Part shown: piece after piece, positions 47,365 to 58,128 of the stretch
Numbering within the stretch: the first letter of the stretch is position 1
Layout: every line of letters starts with the position of its first letter
Assembly (NCBI GenBank): GCA_024138015.1
Contig: JAMXBB010000011.1
Coordinates: 44,155,662 to 44,219,661, forward strand
Reading direction: 5' to 3'
Length of the DNA: 64,000 bases
From: Lumnitzera littorea
Taxonomy: Eukaryota > Streptophyta > Magnoliopsida > Myrtales > Combretaceae
Program-made: the position numbers and the translations under genes
Notes under the pieces: model-generated
What the model saw: the letters and a program-made list of their open reading frames with translations, nothing else
The model's database searches: none
What the model was told of the DNA's origin: nothing

Positions 47365-48080
47365 TGTCACACCCCAAACTAAAGAATTGTAATAGTGCCG
47401 CCATGTAAACTAAGCTATGCTAAAAGCTAGCTACCTTAGCTGTTAACATAAGTATAGCCTATATAAGGCATTCACCACTCTATTACTTAGAAATGTCCTA
47501 TTCAATACCTAATAGGAATCAACCTATGGGATAACTTTTAAAAATAAATTCTGAAAATAATTTTTTACAACTTAAATTTTGAGTGAAAATCAAGTTAAAA
47601 GTTGTATAAAAGATAAAACCTTGTATTTAATAAATTTCAAAATCTAAATTGCACAAAAATATATAATGTTTACTAAAATTGAATTAAAATCCACAAGCAT
47701 GCAGAGCACATAATTAATTTCATTGACTAAAAACTGGGGGTTACCTAAGGAGACCTTAGTAGTTTTTTTAGAAGTTAGTACGATCGAAAAACCGAATAGA
47801 AATCCAGTCAGGTAATCTTGAATCTCACTCCTTGACCTTGTTCTCTAACCTTTTGGTGATTCTATTGAGGAAACTTGCAAAACATCTATAAGGGAATGAG
47901 AGACAACTTACTCAGTAAGTAGGATGGAGATAGTAGTACATATCTGATACTAAGCAACTAGGGTTTTCAAGTAATTTAATTAGATGCAATTCATGATCAA
48001 GCATGCCATTGCATGATGTTGACCGGTCGTCATGAGATTAAAGAAATTACGCTCGCTTTAATCTAAGTTTTGCTAAAGGC
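47365..48080 (-). repeat. LTR fragment G3, inverted relative to G2
   Basis: Starts (plus text) TGTCACACCCCAAACTAAAG, the inverse of a ...TTTGGGGTGTGACA LTR end. Its reverse complement matches the right part of G2. The homology fades near 48080. Confidence 0.5.
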
Positions 48081-48951
48081 ATATTTTAATTATATTTAGT
48101 GTGTAAATTATATTGAATTATTATTGATTTTATAGAAATCATTAAGAAATGGTACTTAAGTATTTTCATTTGGATATTTCAGGTCTCAAAGGAGTCAAAG
48201 TGAAAATATAAGCAATTTGGAGAAGTTTTACACAATTGAAAGAAAGTTGGAATCAACCTATAGCACTTAAGAATGAAGGCAATCGGCCTACATTAAATAC
48301 AACCAACTTTTACATTCAATGCCGGTGGCCTACAACTCTGCACTACCAGCCTTCATTAAAAAAATAGCTAATCAAGAGCCATCCTTTGTTTACTTTATAA
48401 ATAGGTATATATTGATATTTTTAGGGGACTTTTTGCATCTTCTTTTTACCTGGGAGTTTTAGAAGAAGCTAAGAGATATTTTGAAGAGTTTTTCTTTTGA
48501 TAGTTTGTAGATCATTGAGAAGACCATGCTATTGTTGTTGAGATCATCTTTAGAGTTTTGCAACTGAAGTTTCTTTATCATAATTATAGAATAGGTGATT
48601 TCTATCCTATTACTATTTATGCGATTCTGTGATATGTTCTTATTTCCAATCATGAACTTCTTTGCAAATTTGATTATGATATGTGGTTTTGTTTTAGATT
48701 CCATGGCCGGCTCGGTTTAAATTATGGGGAATTGATGAAGCTCTAGATAGTTGAGATAATAATTGTAGTCATGTTATAGGGTTAATAGATGTACGGATAA
48801 TTTATGATTGCAATTTCTATGATTCAATTTCTATGATTCAATTATAATTCTCTATTGGTTATAATTGTTGGAAATACTATCGATACAGGAGTTGATATAG
48901 GGTTTTTTAGAAATTTTTTATTAAACTAATTAATTAATGCAGAAGTGGTGT
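48081..48951. other. Unclassified sequence with a promoter-like TATA box
   Basis: No coding similarity. TTTACTTTATAAATAGGTAT (about 48388-48407) is TATA-like, and two short repeats CAATTTCTATGATT lie near 48810-48840. It may be an old LTR and appears to continue after solo LTR F2 (52394-52515). 48947-48951 is the left GGTGT target copy of F2. Confidence 0.35.
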
Positions 48952-51900
48952 TGTCACGAACTGAGGACGGCCTAGTCGTGGCAGACGCCGTATACTGTAC
49001 AAAGAACCCCTGATTGGTTACCCTTCCAATCAAGAACTCTTCACACAATATACAAGGCTCTACAACCACTAGTTTCCAAAGAACATCCAGACTCATTTGA
49101 TATCATTACACAAATATATTTATATAAAATTTAAGTTACAAAGCTTATATTACACAACATTTAAGTATGTCTAGGTCTAATATAATAAGATAAACAAAAG
49201 TACATAAGTAGAAGTCTACATAAACTGTTCTCTCAGTACACATAGCAGCTCGCTCTTGCCCAAATCCCCAGGCTAACCTGTGGCATCCCTCGTCCTGTCT
49301 CTACGAACAGGCTATCCTGCAACAAAAGTCTAAAGGGGTGTAAGCCTAAGCTTAGTGAGCAAAACCCTCAGCCACACCACAAGCAAGTTATAAATACATT
49401 ATATTCAAGCATATGAATGAATGATCAACCAGAATGCCAAACAATACGTATAATTAACTAGTTCATATACGTAACTCAGATTTAACGCCCTCCGAAGTCA
49501 GGGTTGGAGTATACACGGCACCAATCAGATCCGGGTATTATACTAGAACTTACTTTACTACGGAACCCCACGTTCCGTACTTATATCAAATAATTCTTTT
49601 ATTTTCAGAAAAACCCAAGTTCTAGTATAATTGTGAGTGGGCCCCCGCAGTCCACACTCACCCCTAAACGGAGGCCTCTAGACTCGACCCTTAGCCAGGC
49701 GGTTGGCGCCTCCAACGCCTAGTGTTCCCGCGGGCCAGGGTAAGGTCATTTTGTACGAGTGCACCGTACAGAACCAAATAAATAAATAATATCAACCCCC
49801 GAATGGCCTCTCTTTACCTCCGTGTGATGTGACGGCCGGAATAGTATCCATGCTATGCATGTTAATGCATGTCTCAATTTCTTTTTATAGGCCGAGTATA
49901 ATTAGGTTCAAATTATGCTATGACCATCCAATTGTGCACACAATCATTTTCTATACTACCATGCAACAAACATAGCATTATCAATAGTTAAGATAGGTTC
50001 ACAACTCAAGACATACCGGCATACACAAGCGTTTCCCAAACCCCACACAATCATCAATTAACAATAATATTTAAGTCCACTATCTACAATCACAAAACAA
50101 GCATGGAATCATTGGGTAAATACTCACTCGGCCATGGTGATTTGCCCTAATCGTAGTAGTCGATTGGGAGGTCCTCACGCTCCTCAGAGTCACCTGATCA
50201 TTACGATTTGATAAGACTAGTAAGTAACTAATTTAACTAATACTTCTAAACATTTAATTACCTAATCTACTTAGACTATTATCAACTTTTACCCGGTTAG
50301 ACTTTATTTTCAATCGTATATAACTTTTTCGTTTCATTTCTGATATTTATGAATTTATAGTCGTTTTTCATCGTTTTCGAACGTATATTCATACGGTAAT
50401 GTTTGTTTTGGACGTTAAGACCCCTATTTTATATTATGAACTAATTTTATAGAAATTTTTAGCTATAATACTTAAGTATTGCTATTACTTATATTTATAA
50501 CCTTTATTCCTTAAATTCTTATAATTAAGGGATTTACTTTATCATTACTAATTCATGTACTGATTTAGGTATAATCTAGTTTACAAAGTGTATTAAGATT
50601 TACTAATTTTAGTATCTAATTATCTACATTTTCTTATTTTTCTCATTTTCTAAACTTATGTTTATGTCATTGCTTACATCATCTTTTCTTTATGCCTTCA
50701 TATGCTTATGTCATCTTTTCTTTATGTCCTCATATGCCTATGTCATCATCTACCTCATCATTTGATTACATAAGCATTACATCATGCTTATGTCACATGT
50801 ACATGTCTTATGTACATTTATTTCTTACTTTATACTTATGTCTTATACTTATACTTATGTACATATACCTTATACTTATACTTATGTACATATACCTTAT
50901 ACATACATATACTTATACATCTACATATACTTATACCATATTTATACATGTATTTCTACTCATATACCTATACGGTTAAATACGTATTTTTATACTAAAA
51001 TTTCGTATGCCAAATTTTCCCTTAAGAAAATCCTCTCAATTTTCATCCTTTTGCATTTCTATGTATGTATTTAGTATAGTATATGTATATATAGTTAGAT
51101 ATGGTCTTAAATTAGGTTATGTACATGATACATACTTATGTACAAAGGTTCATATACTTGTATTCCTTTGGTATTTCTTTATGTATACACATCTAAGAGT
51201 ACATACACATGTATTTCTTCCATTTCCTTCATGATCCATCACTTTCTACACTTAAAGATGGAGACTTTGTTTTCTTCTCTTCAAGACTTCACTAAACACC
51301 TAACTACTTACCTAATCTACTTAATTAACTAACTAATGAATAACATAAAGTAACATAAAACAACTTAAGAACATACCTTTATTTTGTTGAAGTTTAAGGA
51401 GACAAAAGGGAAAGGAATGAAAGTGAAAGTGAAGGGGGAGTTCACGGCATGAAATGGGGAGTTTTGTTTTTGTTTCTTTTGTTTTGTTTCAATTATGGAA
51501 GACAACCAAATGGTGGGGCCAAGATGGAAAATTGTGGACGGCAACAATTGCAAAGAAGAGAAAAGAAAAATCAAAAGGAAAAGAAAAGAAAATCATCATT
51601 AAGTTACTAAGATATTTTCCTTATCTCTTAAGACTTTTGACTTTTCAAAATGTTGACTTTAGTCAACATTTGTTGACTTGGTCAACCCTTTGACTTTGGT
51701 CAACATGCATTACCTTAGTCAACATTCCTTAAGTATGTTTAATTTTGTGCACATAATGTGGTAATTAAGGGAAATTAGAGGAAAAATGAAGGAAATGAGG
51801 GGAAATGAGATATTTGATGAATTGATTTGTAAACATTGTTAATGAGATCTTACTTTAGGTCTTTATAGCCTATATATCTCATTTGATAAACTACTTTGAA

Positions 51901-52393
51901 TAACAAATGCAAAAAGTACCAATTTAAGTGTTAAGGTTCACTACATAAACCTAATCTTCAACTATTACTCTAACTCTAAGTGAAACTATCTTAATCACTT
52001 ACTTAAGAAGTGAATATAATCTATGACTCATTATCTTAATTTCTAATGGATCACCTAAGGATTCAAAGCATATAAGTATGATTAAGGGTCATCTCTAACC
52101 CTTTACTAGTGAATTGGACAAAAGGATAAGCATTATATTATCAATTAGGGTTTTAGGGTATATCATGTTGGATTAGTGCACATGTGTCTTTAAAATAATC
52201 ATTTTTAGGGTTTCTATCACTTTTGAATAACATCTTTAGCATTTAGGAACATTTAGGGTAGAAAAATTCTTTACGCGATTAAGTAATTCTTTTAGAGTTT
52301 TCACTTTCATTAGCCTTGTCGACTCCTAAATGGTCTAACATAGTTGAGTCTATTACTAAGGCTAGGTTGATAATTTTAGGGGTTTACAGGTGT
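48947..52393 (-). mobile_element. Solo LTR F2 with GGTGT target duplications
   Basis: The LTR is 48952-52388 (3,437 bp): plus text TGTCACGAAC ... GGGGTTTACA, that is TGTAAACCCC ... GTTCGTGACA on the minus strand. Perfect GGTGT copies lie at 48947-48951 and 52389-52393. It shares the GC-rich block (GGCGGTTGGCGCCTCCAAC) with F1 and F3. A short AT-rich array (27-bp unit, 50835-50935) and lysine- or tyrosine-rich open frames around 50692-51332 are inside the LTR and are not genes. No PBS or PPT. Confidence 0.9.
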
Positions 52394-52515
52394 TAATTAG
52401 ATTAGTTAGATATTATTCAAGAATTAATGTAATGTCTCAAGTTAATTATTTGCTAAGACATTGAGGATAATTAGTTCGGAGCATTAGTTGATCATAGCAT
52501 TAGGAGATGTATGAT
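52394..52515. other. Short unclassified sequence between F2 and element E
   Basis: Probable continuation of 48081-48951 across the F2 insertion. No gene or motif recognised. Confidence 0.3.
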
Positions 52516-54025
52516 TGTTAACAAGCCTAGTTTTTCTTCCTCCTAGTTATTTTTATAAAATTAGGCCTTCTTTAAACCAATTAGTACTAAACTGATTAGT
52601 ACTAAACCTTACTCATTTAATACCGATCCTCAAATAGGCTTTAAAGAAAACTGTTTTTTAAATTTGAAATGTATCAGAGTCGCCACTCAACCAGAGTTAG
52701 GAAAAAGGGTAAAGTTATAGCCAATTGGGTGGGATGTTATAACTTAGCTACCAATTTATCGATAAAAAAAAAAAAACCAATTTACAAAACGGCTTTTTGA
52801 AAACAAGAGATTTAGGTTCAGGGGCTAATTTATTAAACCCTAAACAGGTACCACTTTTTAACTTCTCGAATTTAATTTTACTTATCAAATATACCATTTT
52901 TCAGTTTCTAAAACAGCTAATTGTGATATATGCAACTAAATTAATCAATTTACACGAATATCTAAAGATAAAAAAAAATAAAAATATCCATATTTTAAGT
53001 CATCTCGTATTGACTTATGGATACTTACGTACCTATTATTCGAGATTAGACTTTCGTAGTTCGTTTACCAAAAATATAGCGGGTTGATTAATTTTAATTT
53101 TTGAAAAAATTTGCGTTTACGTGTTTTACCCGTTTTGAGTTCATTAAAGAAAATTTTCTAAGGGGTCCTAAATTGGATTTTATCCTTGAAAATTCTAAAA
53201 GGCCTTAATTTTAAAAGGATTCATTTATTTTTAATTATTTTTTGAAAATTCAATTTTCTAGGTGATAAAAACGATTTTCATTATTTTTTATTTGTTATTA
53301 TTATTTACTTATTATTTTATCTATTTCTATTATGCTAAATAGATAAATAAATAAATAAATAAATAAAACTAAACTATTCTTCTTTCTTTTTTATTTTTCC
53401 CTTTTTTTTCGGTTTTTCTCTTTCTCTTTTTTTTTTCTTTTTTTTTTTATTTCTTCTTTCTTCTCTTTTTAAATTTATTTTCTTTTTTACAATTATAAGA
53501 ATAGATAACAACAAATGATAATAATTAGAAAAGAAAAAAAAAACCAAAAAAACCTAAATAAAAACTAAGACAAGGGTCGGATCTAGACTTACAATACAGG
53601 TTAGTTGGTTTGGGCAGGGTCAGGATCGGGTCGGATTTCGAAGTGCAGGTTAGATGTAGGTTATGGATCGGGTCATTCCTAACAAGTTAGAGAGGCGCTT
53701 TGAGGGTGTTTCAGTAGCCCAATTGATCAGGAAAGGGTGGTTTTATGAGTATTATATTGGACTTTGGGGGGTATTTTTGATGCCATAGTGTTTGGTGGCT
53801 GTTTAGTAGTAGTCACGATGGTGGTGTACTGTTTGAGTTGGTGAGGGTACTTGATGGTGGGGTTGTAGTCGTAAGTAGCGGTGGCAGTGTATTCAGATGG
53901 CTGCCGAGGGTGGTTTGGTGTTAACGGCATTTATGAATTGGCTGGAGTAGCTATCGGATTAGGATTGTATGTGGTGGATTATAGTAGGTCAAGAGAGTAC
54001 TTGGTTGAGAGTGAAAGAGTTGGCT
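52516..54025 (-). repeat. Element E 3' LTR, truncated
   Basis: Parallels 62150-63635 closely (GCCTAGTTTTTC, TAGTTATTTTTATAAAATTAGG, and the block AAGAGAGTA..GAGTGAAAGAGTTGG). At about 54025 the match stops and minisatellite sequence begins, so the U3 part of the LTR and the PPT are deleted. U5 motif 53001-53062. Open frame 53727-53930 is unsupported. Confidence 0.8.
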
Positions 54026-54640
54026 CGAGGACTAGCAACCTTATAATTTGATCGATTTGGAAGACCTGGTAGTTCTCCTTTGAGCTGACTATCCTAAGCG
54101 AGAGTATCTCTCAAGGACAAGTAACCTTAGAATTTGACCGATCTAGAAACATGGTAGTTCTCCTTTGAGTTGACTATCTTAGGCAGAGCGTCTCTCAAGA
54201 GCTAGCAACCCTAGAATTGGATCGATTCAGAAATCTACTAGTGCTCCTTTGAGTTGATTATCCTAAGTAGGTGCGTCTCTTGAAGACTAGCAACCTTAAA
54301 ATTTGATTGATTTGGAAAACTTAATAGTGCTCCTTTAAGTTGACTATCCTAGGCAGGTGTATCTCTCAAGGACTAGCAACCCTAGAATTTGATCGATTTG
54401 GAAAACCTAGTAATGCTCCTTTAAGCTAACTATCCTAAGTGGGAGCATCATTCAGGGATTAGTAACCTTAGAACTCGATTGATTTGGAAAACTTGGTAGT
54501 GCTCCCTTGAGCTGACTATATTAGGCAGGAGCATCTCTCGGGGACTAACAACCCTAGAATTTGATTGATTTGGAAAACCCGGTAGTACTCCTTTGAGTTG
54601 ACTATCCTAAGTAAGAGCATCTTAGAGCACTGACCTTTCT
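54026..54640 (-). repeat. ~83-bp minisatellite of element E, ~7 copies
   Basis: Units (plus text) contain GAGGACTAGCAACC, GATTGATTTGGAAAACTTGG, TAGTGCTCCTTTGAG and CTGACTATCCTAAG. They match the repeats of C in inverse orientation and share the AAAACTTGGTAGTGC..GAGCTGACTA core with A. Confidence 0.9.
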
Positions 54641-54770
54641 TTTAATCTTTTTAGGGTTCTAACTAGCTTTTAGGGCATTGTCCTATCTTTTTAGGGTGTT
54701 AGCTAGCTCTTAGAGCACTAACCTCTCTCTTATTCCTTTTAGGGTTCTAACTAGCATTTAGGGTGCTATT
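54641..54770 (-). repeat. Short degenerate repeats next to the element E minisatellite
   Basis: Three ~60-bp units around TTTTAGGGTTCTAACTAGC and AGAGCACTAACCTCTCT. Related phrases resume after F3 (58129-58230, CTAATGGCTAGCTAATACCC), showing that F3 inserted within this zone. Confidence 0.6.
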
Positions 54771-55937
54771 TGTAAACCCTAGGAGATCAGTAGTTGAACC
54801 CTAACTCACATTCGAGTATCTTAAACTGTACAATAAGTCGATAAGGCTAGTAATAATAAGAAAATTACGAAATTTAATAAATCAAATATAACACCAATAA
54901 CAAAACCCTAGGAATTAATTGAAACCCTAAATCAAATATTAAAACCCTAAAATTGGTTCATGCACCATTAATAAAAAATTGAACCCGAATTTGTTCGAAA
55001 CCCTAAAATTATAAACGTAAACCTATAAAATAGTTAAATATTACTCGATAATGATATAATCATAGTCGATTGCAATTTTTGACTAAATCGCCTATTCACG
55101 TGAAATTTTAACGAAATTGCTACAATAACTTGTAAAAATTATAATTATAGCAGGTACCAATTAAATTGATAAATTTTTACAAAAATTTCAAAATTAATTT
55201 ATGATGAGAATTGTTATAATTTATATGTTTCGAAAAATTATATATATTTATTATTAATTTTTATTTTCCTTCTCTTTCTTGTTCTTTTTATCTCTTTTCC
55301 TTCTTCTTTTTTTTTCCCTAATTGCCACAACCCAGAAAAGATCCCAACCAATAGCCCATATGAGGAATTAAAATTGCAAGTGTTGCAATTAGGAAAAGCA
55401 AATCAAATACAAATAGATTAGGTTGTCCTTTCTCCATAAATGCTAAATCAAATGGATTTGTGTAAGATATGTATATATAATATTTCCAGCCGAAAGTGAA
55501 TGTCTGGACGTGAAATTGAAGCAACTAAAAATCTAGAAAATTTCATTTTAAACAAACCGAAAATCTGGGAAGCAAAACTGTGAGGAAAAGAAAGAGAAAA
55601 GAAGAAGGAAAAGAAGAAGAAAAACTAAGAATAATAGGTAAGTAAATTATGTTTCTAGTATAGATGTATGCTATATAGTATGTACATGTATATGTGAAGT
55701 ATTTATATAGTATTTTTTTTTCATATAACATTACTAATACATGTATATGTGCATAAATACATAAATTGAATTATATATGTATGTGTAAGGCTAGGTATGT
55801 ATACATGTATGTACATAGGTATATTATATGGAAGAGTATGTATTATGTATTTTTTTTAAGAATACATATAATTAGTATTAAGTATTTTCATTAAATAACT
55901 ATAGTATATATATACATATATATATGTATGTATCGTA

Positions 55938-55973
<36 letters not shown>

Positions 55974-58128
55974 CTATGTATAATTATTTTTGTATATGTA
56001 TATATGTAATCGTATAGTATAAATATAGTAGTATATTTCCATAAATAATAATATATGATATATATGTATAATATAGAGTATATATTGCGGTATACCGCAT
56101 ATATCATAAAATCAATGTATAATATATAGTATGCATATTTTATAACAAATACTATGTAAATATATATACCGAATATATAATATCAGAATAGGTATTTGTA
56201 GATTATTTATATATATATAAGTATTCAAAAATTATATAAGTATATTTATATGTATAAATACAAATACATGAATATATATATGTACATAAGAGTATGTTTG
56301 TTTTCATAAAATAAGTATATACATACATATAGCTTATAACATATATTATATATATATGTAGTATATCGAAAATATATATATATATATATGTATGTATAAA
56401 TCGTGAAATACATAAATAATAAGAAAATGAGAAGTAATAAAAATAACCAAGGCAATAATAATCATAATAAAGTTAAAAATCTCAAAAATAGGAAAATATA
56501 CTCAAAATAATAAAAATATGGAATATATGATTTAAATAATTATTAAATCATAAATATGTTAAGAAAGAGCGAAAATTAATATTTTATAAATTTTAAACTT
56601 AAATAATAATTTTTGTGATATTTTTATATCACAATTTAAACTATGAGTCACAACGTCCAAAATGGATCTCGTTACGAGAAATACGCTAAAAAACAATCAA
56701 AATGAACTATAAGTTTATAACGATCCAAGCTAAAACGAAAAAATTATACGTAATTCGATAAAAAGCTCGAATCATCAATTTCATGTAACTAGGTGAGATA
56801 GACCTTACAAATTATAATACTAGTTAGCTTTAAATTCCCAAACTTACAAATTTCCCTTATTCTTAGGTGATCTTGATATTGACCCTAAGCTACCCCCAAA
56901 CTACTACAACCCTTGAGCCAGCTATGACTGAGTGAGTTTTTCCTAATGATTCCATACTTGTTTGTGTTTATAGTTAGTAAATATATGATATGATTTATAA
57001 ATAAATGTGTATGGGGTTGGGTTATGCTTGTGCATGATAATTGTTGTTGATGGTGAATTTACTTTAAATTTGAATAATATAATGATTATTGCATAATGGA
57101 TTTACTAGATTGATTGTTTGTGATTTAGAATGATGACTGAATAAATAAAACTTAATTTTATTCGACTAGAAAAAGTTAACTTGGATCATACATAAATCAT
57201 GCACTGCATAACTAATTCCAGCAGCCACATTACATGGAGGTAGCGAAAGGCTATACGTGGGTTTATTATTGATTGTTATTGATTTAGTACGGTACACACA
57301 TGCGATATGACCTTACCCTGGCCCATTGGATGATTAGGCATTGGAGGCGCCAACTGCCTAGCTAAGGGTCGGGTCCAAAGGCCTTCGTTTAGGGGTGAGT
57401 AAAGGCTACGTGAACTTACTCACAATCGTATGTAGAACTCATTTTGATAAAGCTGGTAATGGATGTACCATTACAATTTAAATAGGAAACACGAAGTTTC
57501 GTTATGAAATAAGTTCTAATATGATACCCGGATCTAAATGTATCGATGAATCTCCAACCCTGACTTCAGAGAGCGTTAAATCTAAGTTGTATGCAGCACC
57601 TGGTCACTTGCATGTATTTTTTGGCATACTGTTTGTCATGCATTCATTTGGTTGAACTTAACTGTTGCATAACTTGATTACTGTATGGTTAAGGGAAATT
57701 ATCTCACTAAGCTAGTAGGCTTATACCCTTGTAGTCTTCTTTCGCAGGCCAACCTTTTTGTAGAGTCAGGCCATCACATGCTTGAGGTTAGTTTTCTACC
57801 CAGGGTTAGTGTGGGAGCTAAATGAGGACGGAGAGTACTTTTGATTAATTATAGATTTGAATATGTAATATTTATATTAGTCTGACTTCAGACACATTTC
57901 AGACTCTGTATCTGTAAACTTTTATACAAATAAACTATGTGTTATGTTTTTATAATATTATTATTTATCATGAAATGATATTGCTTAAGTTTGCGCACTC
58001 TTAGTAGTTAATAGTAGTTGTAGCCTTGTGTATCGTATAAAAGGGTCATCGATTGTAAGGGAGTTCAATTTGCAATCCTTTGTACGGTATACGACGACTG
58101 CCATTACTAGCCCTATTGGGTCATAACA
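54771..58128 (+). mobile_element. Solo LTR F3, inside element E
   Basis: Starts TGTAAACCCTAGG and ends GGGTCATAACA (3,358 bp), the same family as F1 and F2. Flanking pentamers CTATT and CTAAC are only a degenerate target duplication. It contains the TCTCACTAAGC..TTGTAGTC..CGCAGG landmark and the GGAGGCGCCAACTGCC block. 55650-56420 is rich in (AT)n and ATGTATATA runs. No PBS, PPT or coding region. Confidence 0.82.

Noticed and set aside
50692..51332. Tyr/Leu-rich overlapping open frames
   Set aside because: They are inside solo LTR F2 and come from CTTATACTTATGTACATAT repeats.
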